A DNA stretch of 24,872 nucleotides. Origin: Clostridium sp. UBA5530. GTDB taxonomy: Bacteria > Bacillota > Clostridia > Clostridiales > Clostridiaceae. Position 1 is the first letter of the stretch. Every line of letters begins with the position of its first letter. Positions 15,050 to 22,988 of this stretch are shown here, in pieces. The notes beneath the pieces were generated by a model, which searched no databases, had not been told where the DNA came from, and worked only from the letters and a program-made list of their open reading frames with translations. The translations under genes and the position numbers were made by a program. The stretch is taken from the NCBI GenBank assembly GCA_002423705.1, contig DINW01000043.1:10722-35593 (forward strand), given 5' to 3'.

Positions 15050-15091
15050 AAAAAGATACATCTATGGCAACAGCCATAGATGTATCTTTTT
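15050..15091. terminator. Bidirectional terminator between the SASP and TPR genes
   Basis: A perfect 19-bp stem (15050-15068 with 15073-15091, loop AACA) has A5 and T5 ends, giving a T tract on both strands. Its right arm includes the first bases of the TPR gene stop codon (15090-15092). Confidence 0.9.
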
Positions 15092-15980
15092 ATTTGAACA
15101 ATTCCATATATATTTTTCTTAAATCTTCATCCTCTTTTGCATAATCCTTTAACACTGGCAAAAGTGCAATAGCTTGGGACAAATCCCTAGCCGATTGTTT
15201 ATTTTCTCCTATATGTGCATAAAAGCAAGCCCTATTATAATATAAGGATGGCATTTCAGGGTTATATGTTATTCCTTTACTAATTATTTTTATAGCCTTT
15301 GTGAAATCATTGAAATTTTTATATATAATAGATAAATTAAGAAAGCTGTATCCATATCCTAGATTATTCTTTATTGCTTCTTCATAACACTTTATAGCTT
15401 TCAGGGTATTTCCTAATTTTCCATAGGCTACTCCCATATTAAAAAAAGCCATATAGTGATTAGGAATTATTTTAAGAGCCTCTTGAAAGTTTTCTATGGC
15501 CTTCTCATATTCTCCCTTTTCCTCATAAATACTTCCTAGGTTTATATATGCCCAAAAATCCCAAGGCATTATATCTATAGTATTTTTATAATATCTTATT
15601 GCCTCTTCCTTAAACCCTAATTCATCATAAGCATTGGCCATAAAAAAATATGCTCTATCATAATTGCTATCTAATTCTACAGCTTTTTTATAGTACTCTA
15701 TAGCCTTGTTATAATCACCATCATCATCATAAGTTATGCCAATGCCATAAAATGCCCTAGGTTCCTCTTTATCCACTGCCAACACTTCTTCATAAATAGC
15801 TCTAGCTTTTTCTCCATCTTTTAACTCACTATACAGTAGTGCCATATCCAAAAGAAATTCTTTATCACACTTAGCTTCATCATATAAGTAAGCTTTTTTG
15901 AAAATCCCCAGTGCTGCCTCCACCTTTTTTTCATTAAGAAGATTCTTTGCATTTTCCTTTAATTCACTATATGTTTTCAA
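15090..15980 (-). CDS. Tetratricopeptide-repeat protein
   Basis: This 296-residue cytoplasmic protein is built almost entirely of about seven to eight TPR units. Examples are FYGIGITYDDDGDYNKAIEY, AYINLGSIYEEKGEYEKAIE and AFFNMGVAYGKLGNTLKAI. It has no signal peptide and no enzyme domain, so it is a scaffold or adaptor whose partner is unknown. The start is TTG at 15980, 10 nt after AAGGAG. It lies downstream of clpB, but a terminator between them suggests separate transcription or partial read-through. Confidence 0.88.
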   Translation of the reverse strand: MKTYSELKENAKNLLNEKKVEAALGIFKKAYLYDEAKCDKEFLLDMALLYSELKDGEKARAIYEEVLAVDKEEPRAFYGIGITYDDDGDYNKAIEYYKKAVELDSNYDRAYFFMANAYDELGFKEEAIRYYKNTIDIMPWDFWAYINLGSIYEEKGEYEKAIENFQEALKIIPNHYMAFFNMGVAYGKLGNTLKAIKCYEEAIKNNLGYGYSFLNLSIIYKNFNDFTKAIKIISKGITYNPEMPSLYYNRACFYAHIGENKQSARDLSQAIALLPVLKDYAKEDEDLRKIYMELFK

Positions 15981-16008
15981 CTATTTTTATCTCCTTATAT
16001 CTTCCATT

Positions 16009-16038
16009 AAAAAATCATAGAGGGAAATCCCTCTATGA
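16009..16038 (-). terminator. Rho-independent terminator downstream of clpB
   Basis: A perfect 10-bp stem TCATAGAGGG with CCCTCTATGA (16015-16024 with 16029-16038, loop AAAT) is followed by TTTTTT on the minus strand. It starts two bases after the clpB stop codon. Confidence 0.85.
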
Positions 16039-16040
16039 AA

Positions 16041-18635
16041 TCATCTGAACACAATCTCTCCATCTTCTTCATCTACAGTTATATTTGAACCTTCCTTTAT
16101 AGTTCCCTTTATAATATCATAGGCTAGTTTTATCTCTAAAGTATTTTCTATATATCTCTTAAGAGGCCTAGCTCCATAATAAGGATCGTAACCTTCCTTA
16201 GCTATAAGATTTTTAGCCTTATCTGTTAGGCTTAAAGTTATGTTTTTATCCTTTAGCCTATCTTTTACATCTATTAAGAAAATATCTATTATATTTTTTA
16301 TATTGTCTAATGATAAAGGTTTAAACATTATTATATTGTCTATTCTGTTTATAAATTCTGGTTTGAAGCTTCTTTTCATAACTTCCATTACCTTGTTTCT
16401 TGTTTCCTCAGAAATTTCATTGTCTTTTATGCCCTCTAATAGGTAGTTACTACCTATGTTGGATGTCATTATAATTATAGTATTTTTAAAATCTATAACT
16501 TTTCCTTTGTTGTCAGTAAGTCTTCCATCATCTAAAATCTGAAGGAAAATATTAAATACATCTGAATTGGCCTTTTCAATCTCATCAAACAATAATACAC
16601 TGTAAGGCTTTCTTCTTACTGCCTCTGTTAGCTGACCACCCTCTTCGTAACCCACATATCCAGGAGGAGCTCCTATAAGTCTTGATACGGAATATTTTTC
16701 CATATACTCTGACATGTCTATCCTTATAATGTTTTCTTCTGAATCAAATAAAGTTCTAGCTAAAGTCTTTGCTAACTCTGTCTTTCCTACCCCTGTAGGT
16801 CCTAAAAATATGAAAGACCCTATTGGTTTTTTACTATCCTTAAGCCCTGCCCTGGCTCTTATTACTGCATTAGTTACGGTATTTACAGCTTCTTCTTGAC
16901 CTATTACTCTCTCACTAAGCTCTTCATGGAGCCTTAAAAGTTTCTTTCTTTCACTCTCCACTAATCTTGACACAGGGATTCCTGTCCATTTAGAGATTAT
17001 TTCACCTATTTCTTCTTCTGTAACTTCCTCTTTTAATAATGCCCCATCATAGTTATTTTTTAAAACTTCCTCTTTATCTTTTATCTCTTGTTGGAGCTTT
17101 GGGAAAATCCCATATTTCAATTCCGCTACTTTATTTAAATCATATAATCTTTCATATTTTTCTATGTCACCTTTTACTTTATCTAGCTTTGTCTTCAAAT
17201 CTCTTATAGATACTATTTGCTCCTTTTCCTTCTCATACTTAATAGTTAATGCCTTATCTCTTTCTTTTAAATTAGATAATTCTTCTTCTACATTTTTAAG
17301 CCTTTCAACACCATAGCCATCACCTTCTTTAGATATAGCTTCTTTCTCTATTTCTAATTGAAGAATTCTTCTGCGAACATCATCTAATTCTGTAGGTAAG
17401 CTATCAATTTCCGTTCTTATCATAGCCCCAGCTTCATCTATAAGATCTATAGCCTTATCTGGCAAGTACCTGTCTTGGATATATCTGTGAGAAAGCTTTG
17501 CTGCAGCCACAATGGCTGAATCCTGAATTCTTATTCCATGGTGAATCTCGAATCTCTCTTTAAGACCTCTTAGTATTGCTATAGTATCTTCTACTGTAGC
17601 TTCCTCTACCATTACAGGCTGAAATCTTCTCTCTAAAGCCTTATCCTTTTCTATATACTGCCTATATTCATCAAAGGTAGTTGCTCCTATACAGTGTAAA
17701 TCTCCTCTTGCTAGGGCAGGTTTTATTAAATTTCCTGCGTCCATAGCTCCTTCTGTTTTACCTGCTCCAACTATGGTATGAATTTCATCTATGAAAAGTA
17801 TTATTTTACCTTTGCTATTTTCAACTTCCTTTAAAACAGCTTTTAACCGTTCTTCGAATTCTCCTCTGTATTTTGCTCCTGCTATAAGAGCTCCCATATC
17901 TAGAGAGAATACTATTTTATTTTTAAGCCCTTCCGGAACATCACCCTTTACTATTCTTTGAGCTAACCCTTCCACTATAGCTGTTTTACCTACACCAGGT
18001 TCTCCTATAAGTACCGGGTTATTCTTAGTTCTCCTGGAAAGTATTCTAACAACCCTTCTTACTTCATCTTCTCTTCCTATAACAGGATCTATATCATGTT
18101 TTTTAGCTCTTTCCACTAGGTTCATTCCATATTTACTTAAAGCATCATAAGTTCCCTCTGGATCTTGACTTTCCACTCTCTGATTACCTCTTACGGTGGC
18201 TAGTATCTTTAAAAAATCCTGTTTATTAACCCCAAAAGTAGCTAGTATCCTTCCTACATCCCCTCTATAAGCAACATCCATTATAGCTGAAAATACATGC
18301 TCTACACTTATAAAGCTATCCTTATATTCTTCTGCTATAGACTCTGCTTTCACCAACACTTCTTCTATAGCCCTAGTGGCATATATTGAACTACTACTGG
18401 CCCCTTCTCCCAAAACCTTAGGCATCTTCTCTAAGAAGGACTTTGTAACATCCAAAATTGTCTTTGGGTCTTTACCCATCTTTTCCAATATATTTGGTAT
18501 TAATCCATCCTTTTGAGATACTAGAGCATAAAAAAGATGAATTACATCTATTTGAGGGTTGTTATAGCTAATAGCTACACTTTGAGCATCATTTAGCGCC
18601 TCCTGAACTTTCAAAGTCATCTTATCTATATTCAT
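16041..18635 (-). CDS. clpB: ClpB, AAA+ protein disaggregase
   Basis: ClpB rescues aggregated proteins with the DnaK system. The 864 residues show a Clp N domain (1-150), a first AAA+ module with Walker A GEPGVGKT at 211-218 and Walker B LFIDEIH, a charged coiled-coil middle domain (about 405-525), and a second module with GPTGVGKT at 612-619, LLFDEIEKA and the sensor region INRIDNIIMF. The long middle domain and the lack of a ClpP-binding IGF/LGF-type loop mark it as ClpB rather than ClpC or ClpA. The ATG at 18635 follows AAAGGAGAGGG. I saw no CIRCE or CtsR operator in the AT-rich gap upstream. Confidence 0.97.
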   Translation of the reverse strand: MNIDKMTLKVQEALNDAQSVAISYNNPQIDVIHLFYALVSQKDGLIPNILEKMGKDPKTILDVTKSFLEKMPKVLGEGASSSSIYATRAIEEVLVKAESIAEEYKDSFISVEHVFSAIMDVAYRGDVGRILATFGVNKQDFLKILATVRGNQRVESQDPEGTYDALSKYGMNLVERAKKHDIDPVIGREDEVRRVVRILSRRTKNNPVLIGEPGVGKTAIVEGLAQRIVKGDVPEGLKNKIVFSLDMGALIAGAKYRGEFEERLKAVLKEVENSKGKIILFIDEIHTIVGAGKTEGAMDAGNLIKPALARGDLHCIGATTFDEYRQYIEKDKALERRFQPVMVEEATVEDTIAILRGLKERFEIHHGIRIQDSAIVAAAKLSHRYIQDRYLPDKAIDLIDEAGAMIRTEIDSLPTELDDVRRRILQLEIEKEAISKEGDGYGVERLKNVEEELSNLKERDKALTIKYEKEKEQIVSIRDLKTKLDKVKGDIEKYERLYDLNKVAELKYGIFPKLQQEIKDKEEVLKNNYDGALLKEEVTEEEIGEIISKWTGIPVSRLVESERKKLLRLHEELSERVIGQEEAVNTVTNAVIRARAGLKDSKKPIGSFIFLGPTGVGKTELAKTLARTLFDSEENIIRIDMSEYMEKYSVSRLIGAPPGYVGYEEGGQLTEAVRRKPYSVLLFDEIEKANSDVFNIFLQILDDGRLTDNKGKVIDFKNTIIIMTSNIGSNYLLEGIKDNEISEETRNKVMEVMKRSFKPEFINRIDNIIMFKPLSLDNIKNIIDIFLIDVKDRLKDKNITLSLTDKAKNLIAKEGYDPYYGARPLKRYIENTLEIKLAYDIIKGTIKEGSNITVDEEDGEIVFR

Positions 18636-18770
18636 TAATATCCCTCTCCTTTCCTAAGCTTTTATTAAATAATATATATAAGTTGAATCTAATATATATT
18701 ATAAACTAAAGTTTTAAATTTTAAATATTATAAAATGAATTAAATATGAATCTTTAATTAGCTTATAGAT

Positions 18771-18832
18771 AAAAATTATTAGGGTGTTGCAACCCTATTT
18801 TAAAATAATGTTGCACCACCCTAATAATTTTT
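18771..18832. terminator. Long hairpin terminator of the HTH-TPR pair
   Basis: A 23-pair stem with a single mismatch (18771-18793 with 18810-18832, loop of 16) has A5/T5 ends, so a T tract follows on either strand. It overlaps the stop codon (18831-18833) of the second regulator and isolates that operon from clpB. Confidence 0.88.
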
Positions 18833-20093
18833 AAATTTGTTTTTCTAAATTTAGAGATAAATTAAAATATTTTAAGGAATCCTTAACTTCACCCAAAGTA
18901 TAGTACATGTTTCCCATATCCAAGTATCTTTGCTGAATCTCTGTTTTAGTTCCAAATTTCATAAGAGCATCTAAAGATAAATTTATATACATCTCTGATT
19001 CTGAAAATTTTCCTTTCTTTTGCAATATCTTTGCCTTATAAAAATATGCTTTTTCTATGAGTTTAATATTATCACTAGATATAGCACAGTCTAAAGCCTC
19101 ATCACATTTTTCTTGAGCTTTATCTAATAAATTTTCATTTATTAAATTTTTCACTAAGAAAATCAATACGGAACCCAATAAATGTTCAAATTCCTTGGTG
19201 CATATTTCTATAGTCTCTTCCATATAAGATAGTGCTACCTCTGTTTTTCCAAGTTGAATTAAAGCATTAAAGAAATAAATTCTGCCTTGAATTTTATCTT
19301 CTCCATTTCCATATAGGTTTGAAGCGATTTTTTCCATTTCAAAGGCCTGTAATTCTTTTCCTGTCCTCATTTCTATTATGGATAGCATAAGATATATATT
19401 AGCCTTTAAAAGTTGATCTTTTACTAAATCCTTTAGCTTAAAAAGCTCATTATAGTTTTCTGTAACCTTATCATATCTACCTACTATGTTGTAGCAAATA
19501 GCGCTATGATATACAGCATCTCCTTTTGTATCCCAATCTTTTATATTGTTTTTTTCCAATAAATTTATTATATTTTCATAGTAGGAGCCTGCTTGCATAT
19601 ATTCCTTATTTAAGTAAAAATATTTAGCCATATCTTGATGATATATTATGTAATCAAAGGTTCCATTTGATTTTTGGCATATATCATAATAGTTAGCAAT
19701 CATTTCTTCTATCTTCATAAACTGTTCTTCTTTTAAATACCATTGAAAAAGTATATGAAGTATTTTAAATGCTAAATCGTATTCATTGTACTCCACCGCA
19801 TACTCTAAGTTGTATTTTAAGTCCGCTTCTAATCCACTTGAAAAAATTCTCTTTTCTAGATTTCCTATGTTTTCTTCAATTTGCTCTCTAACATCTTTCA
19901 AAAGATATTCCATTGGTAATTCTAGTTTTTTAGAAATAAATTCCAAAACCCAATCTTCTGATTTTATCTTATTGTTTTCAATGCAACTCATTTTGGATAC
20001 AGATATTTTATCTTCGCATACTTGCTTTAATGTTATTCCATTGTAGATTCTTGCCCTTTTAATTTTCTCCCCTGTAGACAGTATCTCCATCAT
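18831..20093 (-). CDS. HTH-TPR regulator 2, diverged paralogue of regulator 1
   Basis: This encodes 420 residues. An Xre-type helix-turn-helix occupies residues 1-66 (starting MMEILSTGEKIKRARIYNGI), followed by TPR-like helices up to the end, including YLDMGNMYYTLGEVKDSLKY. The first residues repeat those of the upstream gene (MEILS-GEKIKR), so this is a tandem duplicate. Its helix-turn-helix is less regular: ITPGQISLVESGKSNPS in the neighbour corresponds to ISVSKMSCIENNKIKSE here, so DNA binding may be altered. It starts 22 bp after the other gene without a strong ribosome binding site, suggesting translational coupling. The shape resembles RRNPP peptide sensors, but no signal-peptide gene was found beside it. 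Confidence 0.85.
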   Translation of the reverse strand: MMEILSTGEKIKRARIYNGITLKQVCEDKISVSKMSCIENNKIKSEDWVLEFISKKLELPMEYLLKDVREQIEENIGNLEKRIFSSGLEADLKYNLEYAVEYNEYDLAFKILHILFQWYLKEEQFMKIEEMIANYYDICQKSNGTFDYIIYHQDMAKYFYLNKEYMQAGSYYENIINLLEKNNIKDWDTKGDAVYHSAICYNIVGRYDKVTENYNELFKLKDLVKDQLLKANIYLMLSIIEMRTGKELQAFEMEKIASNLYGNGEDKIQGRIYFFNALIQLGKTEVALSYMEETIEICTKEFEHLLGSVLIFLVKNLINENLLDKAQEKCDEALDCAISSDNIKLIEKAYFYKAKILQKKGKFSESEMYINLSLDALMKFGTKTEIQQRYLDMGNMYYTLGEVKDSLKYFNLSLNLEKQI

Positions 20094-20115
20094 ATCACAC
20101 CCACATTATCATCAT

Positions 20116-21420
20116 TTATATTTCTTTTAATATTCCTAGGCCTCTAAATATAGTTACACCCTCACTTAAATACTTAGCTGCCATAACTTCTTTGTTATTT
20201 TCCATATAAAACTTTCCTAATACTATAGATATTTCACCTGCCTTTTTCATCATGTCCATATTTTTAGCAAAATTCAAAGCCATAATTAAGGTATTCTCTG
20301 CTGCTATAAATTCATTTTTCAATAATTCTACTCTGTATTTTAATAAATAGTAATCTACTAATGACTTATCATCCATTTCTCCTATGTACTCGCAAAGTTC
20401 CTTTAATGACTCTTCACAATGGTCTATATCTTTGATTTTGATATAATTTTCACAAATATTTATTAGCGTCTCACCCAAACTGTCATCTTTGTTCATAGAC
20501 TTTATCTCTCTAGCCTTGTTTAGATGTTTAAATGATTCTTCCATATTATCAAACTGATAAAACAACTTTCCTAGGCTATTTTCTATTTTTGCTAGTTCGC
20601 GATAATCATTAAGCTTTTTAAACACCTCTAAAGTCTTTTTAGAGTGTTTTATAGCATTATCAATATCACCTTTTCTTTGATATTGTTCTGTAATAAGTAG
20701 TAAGGTCTTTGCATATTCTTTTTGATTTTCTATCTGAGAAAATTTTTCTTTTGCCAAATATGAATATTTAGTGGACTTGTCTATATCATCTAGCTTAAAA
20801 TAAACACTAGCTATATAATAATAAATTTCTCCTAACAAGCTATCATTTCCTATTCCTTTATCTAAAAAAACTTTTTCTGCTTGTTGTAGGTAGCTATTAC
20901 ATGAATGGTATGCTTTTAATTCATAAGTTATCTTGCCAAGATTAAGAAAAGTATTTATTATGTCTTCATAATTATTGTTTTTTATAAATATTACATTAGC
21001 TGACAAAAAGAATTGCTGTGCCAATGCATACTCCTCTTTTTCCATATGCACCTTACCTCGAAGGTACAAATTCTTAGCTTTTCTGTACTCTAAGTCATAC
21101 TTTTCTGCATAATAAAGGGCTTTTTCTATGTACTGTTCTCCTATTATAAGGTCTCCATTTAAAATATAGGATTCTGATAAATTTTCGTAGTAAAGGCAAA
21201 TCTTTTCTGCCTGAGTTTCCTCTGATTCCATTAAGTATTCCACAGAAGTATTCAACGTAGTAGCAATATACTCTAATAGATCCATACTAGGATTAGATTT
21301 TCCTGATTCAACTAAGCTAATCTGGCCAGGAGTTATTCTATCACCAGCTAAATCTTTGAGAGTCATATCTAATTCTTTACGTCTTCTCTTAATTTTTTCA
21401 CCCAAAGACAATATCTCCAT
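20116..21420 (-). CDS. HTH-TPR regulator 1
   Basis: This encodes 434 residues. A well-formed Xre-family helix-turn-helix lies at residues about 8-62 (LKDLAGDRITPGQISLVESG), followed by nine or so TPR-like helical pairs (for example AKTLLLITEQYQRKGDIDNA and IENSLGKLFYQFDNMEESFK). The TPR part probably binds a peptide or protein partner and controls DNA binding, as in Rap/PlcR/PrgX-like regulators; the ligand is unknown. The ATG at 21420 follows AGGAAGAG. Upstream lie an extended -10 promoter, a TGGG-N6-CCCA inverted repeat and two perfect palindromes that could be its own control sites. Confidence 0.88.
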   Translation of the reverse strand: MEILSLGEKIKRRRKELDMTLKDLAGDRITPGQISLVESGKSNPSMDLLEYIATTLNTSVEYLMESEETQAEKICLYYENLSESYILNGDLIIGEQYIEKALYYAEKYDLEYRKAKNLYLRGKVHMEKEEYALAQQFFLSANVIFIKNNNYEDIINTFLNLGKITYELKAYHSCNSYLQQAEKVFLDKGIGNDSLLGEIYYYIASVYFKLDDIDKSTKYSYLAKEKFSQIENQKEYAKTLLLITEQYQRKGDIDNAIKHSKKTLEVFKKLNDYRELAKIENSLGKLFYQFDNMEESFKHLNKAREIKSMNKDDSLGETLINICENYIKIKDIDHCEESLKELCEYIGEMDDKSLVDYYLLKYRVELLKNEFIAAENTLIMALNFAKNMDMMKKAGEISIVLGKFYMENNKEVMAAKYLSEGVTIFRGLGILKEI

Positions 21421-21475
21421 AGTAACTCTTCCTCTTCCCCCAATTTATTTCTCAAAATTATTCATTTTATGTATT

Positions 21476-21484
21476 ATTATAGCA
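21476..21484 (-). promoter_or_regulatory. Extended -10 promoter of the HTH-TPR operon
   Basis: On the minus strand TGC-TATAAT (21484-21476) is a perfect extended -10, 56 bp before the start codon. No -35 at the usual distance was seen. Confidence 0.5.
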
Positions 21485-21490
21485 TAAATT

Positions 21491-21504
21491 TGGGACAATA
21501 CCCA
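21491..21504. promoter_or_regulatory. Possible operator, TGGG-N6-CCCA
   Basis: TGGGACAATACCCA is an inverted repeat with 4-bp arms lying just upstream of the extended -10, over the expected -35 area. It is a candidate binding site for the HTH-TPR regulator itself. The arms are short, so it may be chance. Confidence 0.3.
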
Positions 21505-21558
21505 CATTTTCAATAAAAAATTTACTTATTTATAAATCTATCCAAAAAGTAGACCACA

Positions 21559-21594
21559 TTTTTCCATGGAAAAAGGTTCACCCTAGGGTGAACC
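21559..21594. terminator. Two abutting perfect palindromes; likely terminator of the small glycine-rich protein gene
   Basis: TTTTTCCATGGAAAAA (21559-21574) is directly followed by GGTTCACCCTAGGGTGAACC (21575-21594). On the minus strand the second palindrome is followed by TTTTT, which fits a terminator for the gene at 21679-21873. Perfect symmetry of both also fits protein-binding sites. Confidence 0.6.
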
Positions 21595-21663
21595 CTTTAA
21601 TTTAAATGTTTTTTTGTCATGACTTAACACTGTTTAAACTAAGTTTTATAGAATGTCACAAAG

Positions 21664-21679
21664 AGTTGGAAAACCAACT
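21664..21679. other. Hairpin at the stop codon of the small glycine-rich protein gene
   Basis: AGTTGG (21664-21669) and CCAACT (21674-21679) form a 6-bp stem with loop AAAA; the last base belongs to the stop codon. No T tract follows. Confidence 0.4.
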
Positions 21680-21873
21680 TAGTCCATCCATTTTTTCACA
21701 TTGCCATATACATCATCTGAAAAGCTTCTTACAGCCTTTTGAGATCTTTTTATTTTCCTTTTAGTAGAATTGTCCATGTTCATAGCCACCATAGTTCCCA
21801 TAGCCATTCCCATCATTGCTCCTGTAGCAATTCCACCTACAAAGCCTCCAGTACTTCTTTTGTTCATACCCAT
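21679..21873 (-). CDS. Small glycine-zipper membrane protein (YtxH-like)
   Basis: This encodes 64 residues. A Gly/Met/Ala-rich hydrophobic segment (about 9-31, GGFVGGIATGAMMGMAMGTM) has GxxxG spacing typical of glycine-zipper or YtxH-like proteins and precedes a basic, helical tail (KRKIKRSQKAVRSFSDD). The ATG at 21873 follows AAGGAAG. YtxH-like proteins are poorly understood and are often linked to general stress. It is a single short gene between rnhA and the regulator pair. Confidence 0.82.
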   Translation of the reverse strand: MGMNKRSTGGFVGGIATGAMMGMAMGTMVAMNMDNSTKRKIKRSQKAVRSFSDDVYGNVKKWMD

Positions 21874-22054
21874 TCACTTCCTTTCTGAAATGATTGTATC
21901 TTTAGGGTATGTATTTTTTATATTATTACTCTATAAATTTATTGGTATATTTCCATAAAATATTCTTTATACAGCATGAAGTTAACTTTGCTATTGTTAT
22001 CTGTAGTCTAATTAATCTGGTAGTTATCATACAAAAGCTACTATAAATGGCTCA
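21874..22054. other. Intergenic gap, no clear feature
   Basis: This gap of 181 bp is AT-rich. It should hold the promoter of the small glycine-rich gene and the 3' end of the rnhA transcript, but I found no convincing terminator. A weak stretch TTATCTGTAGTCTA near 22000 faintly resembles the start of the dispersed repeat. Confidence 0.4.
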
Positions 22055-22972
22055 TTAGTCCTGCAGTAATTCTAATAAAGATTTTATAATCTTATTTTTT
22101 TCTTTTTCCGTAAAGTTTTCTATGTTCTTCAATGTACCCTGCTTATCTTCTTTATAGTTCTTTATTATGTTTTGGATTAAATCCTCCTTAACATTTTCCT
22201 TATGTTTTATGTTATTATAAACTACTTTTATATTTTTTTCTCCCTTAGGTGCTATGGTTAATATTTCTTTTTTTATCGCTTCATCTTTTACCTGGATTTC
22301 ATTATCCATGAGCCATTTTTCTACTACCTTATCTGAAGGTATTTCCAAAACTTCCTTGCACTTTTCATCCACTAATTCATTAAACAAATCTCCTGTATGA
22401 CTATCTACCTTAACAAATATCACTTTAATACCATTTCCCATAAGATTTTGCATTTTTTCATAATATTCTTGTGATGACGCTTCTTTTCTTTCCCATGATC
22501 CTGTAGCATGATGATATATACCCTCGTAATCATGAAATACTACTACTTCCTTATGTCCTTTATCTACTGCATACTCCACTGCCTTTATAGCACCTTTAAG
22601 TTCTCCTGCTATCTGCCTTATATTTCTTCCTTCTCCAATATGCCCATTTCCACTTTCTATATATTCAATGACATCTTTGTATACAGCAACAACTCCATAG
22701 GAATATTTCTCCCTTTCTCCATTATAACTTCCATCAACATATATATGTAAACAGTCTTTGGGATAGCTGTCCTCTGATTTATTTAAAAGTTTTTTATCAT
22801 CACTAAGATATTTTTGTGCATCTTCTATCTTTTCAAAACTTTTGTATTTAGCTCCTTTTACGCCCTTCACATAGGCTGTGCACTTAACCCAAGTATCTAC
22901 AATCTGATTTTCTATTTTTATATTTTTACTAAAATCGAAGCCTTCTTTTATAGCATAAAACTTTTTTGCCAT
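22055..22972 (-). CDS. rnhA: Type 1 ribonuclease H with N-terminal RHBD and long C-terminal extension
   Basis: This enzyme cleaves the RNA strand of RNA-DNA hybrids. Residues 1-57 form the viroplasmin-like hybrid-binding domain (KFYAIKEG start, VKGAKYKSFEKIEDAQKYL). The catalytic domain (about 75-208) has the four acidic residues Asp80 (YVDGSYN), Glu124 (GELKGA), Asp148 (FHDYEG) and Asp202 (ELVDEKC), and His192 in DSHTGD. About 95 further residues, very rich in Lys and Glu, follow and match nothing I recognise. The total length is 305 aa. It starts 17 bp after the DUF1232 gene, so the two form an operon. Confidence 0.93.
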   Translation of the reverse strand: MAKKFYAIKEGFDFSKNIKIENQIVDTWVKCTAYVKGVKGAKYKSFEKIEDAQKYLSDDKKLLNKSEDSYPKDCLHIYVDGSYNGEREKYSYGVVAVYKDVIEYIESGNGHIGEGRNIRQIAGELKGAIKAVEYAVDKGHKEVVVFHDYEGIYHHATGSWERKEASSQEYYEKMQNLMGNGIKVIFVKVDSHTGDLFNELVDEKCKEVLEIPSDKVVEKWLMDNEIQVKDEAIKKEILTIAPKGEKNIKVVYNNIKHKENVKEDLIQNIIKNYKEDKQGTLKNIENFTEKEKNKIIKSLLELLQD

Positions 22973-22988
22973 CCCTCTTTACCTCTTT

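Noticed and set aside
14855..15061. Reverse-strand frame across the SASP gene
   Set aside because: It has no ribosome binding site and mirrors the strongly conserved SASP frame; it is a shadow.
15090..15980. Regular repeats that might suggest a CRISPR or DNA tandem repeat
   Set aside because: The periodicity is at protein level (34-residue TPR units) inside a good coding frame; the DNA repeats are not conserved.
18636..18770. Search for a CIRCE or CtsR operator upstream of clpB
   Set aside because: No TTAGCACTC-type inverted repeat and no GGTCAAA-type heptads were found; the gap is only AT-rich sequence.
20094..20115. Signal-peptide gene of an RRNPP quorum-sensing pair between or beside the HTH-TPR genes
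   Set aside because: The gap is only 22 bp, and the flanking gaps contain no short frame with a ribosome binding site and a hydrophobic leader.
21990..22045. Possible fifth copy of the dispersed repeat (TTATCTGTAGTCTA, later GTAG and CTAC)
   Set aside because: Only the first dozen bases resemble the family; the CTGCTGTAACA core is missing, so the likeness may be chance.
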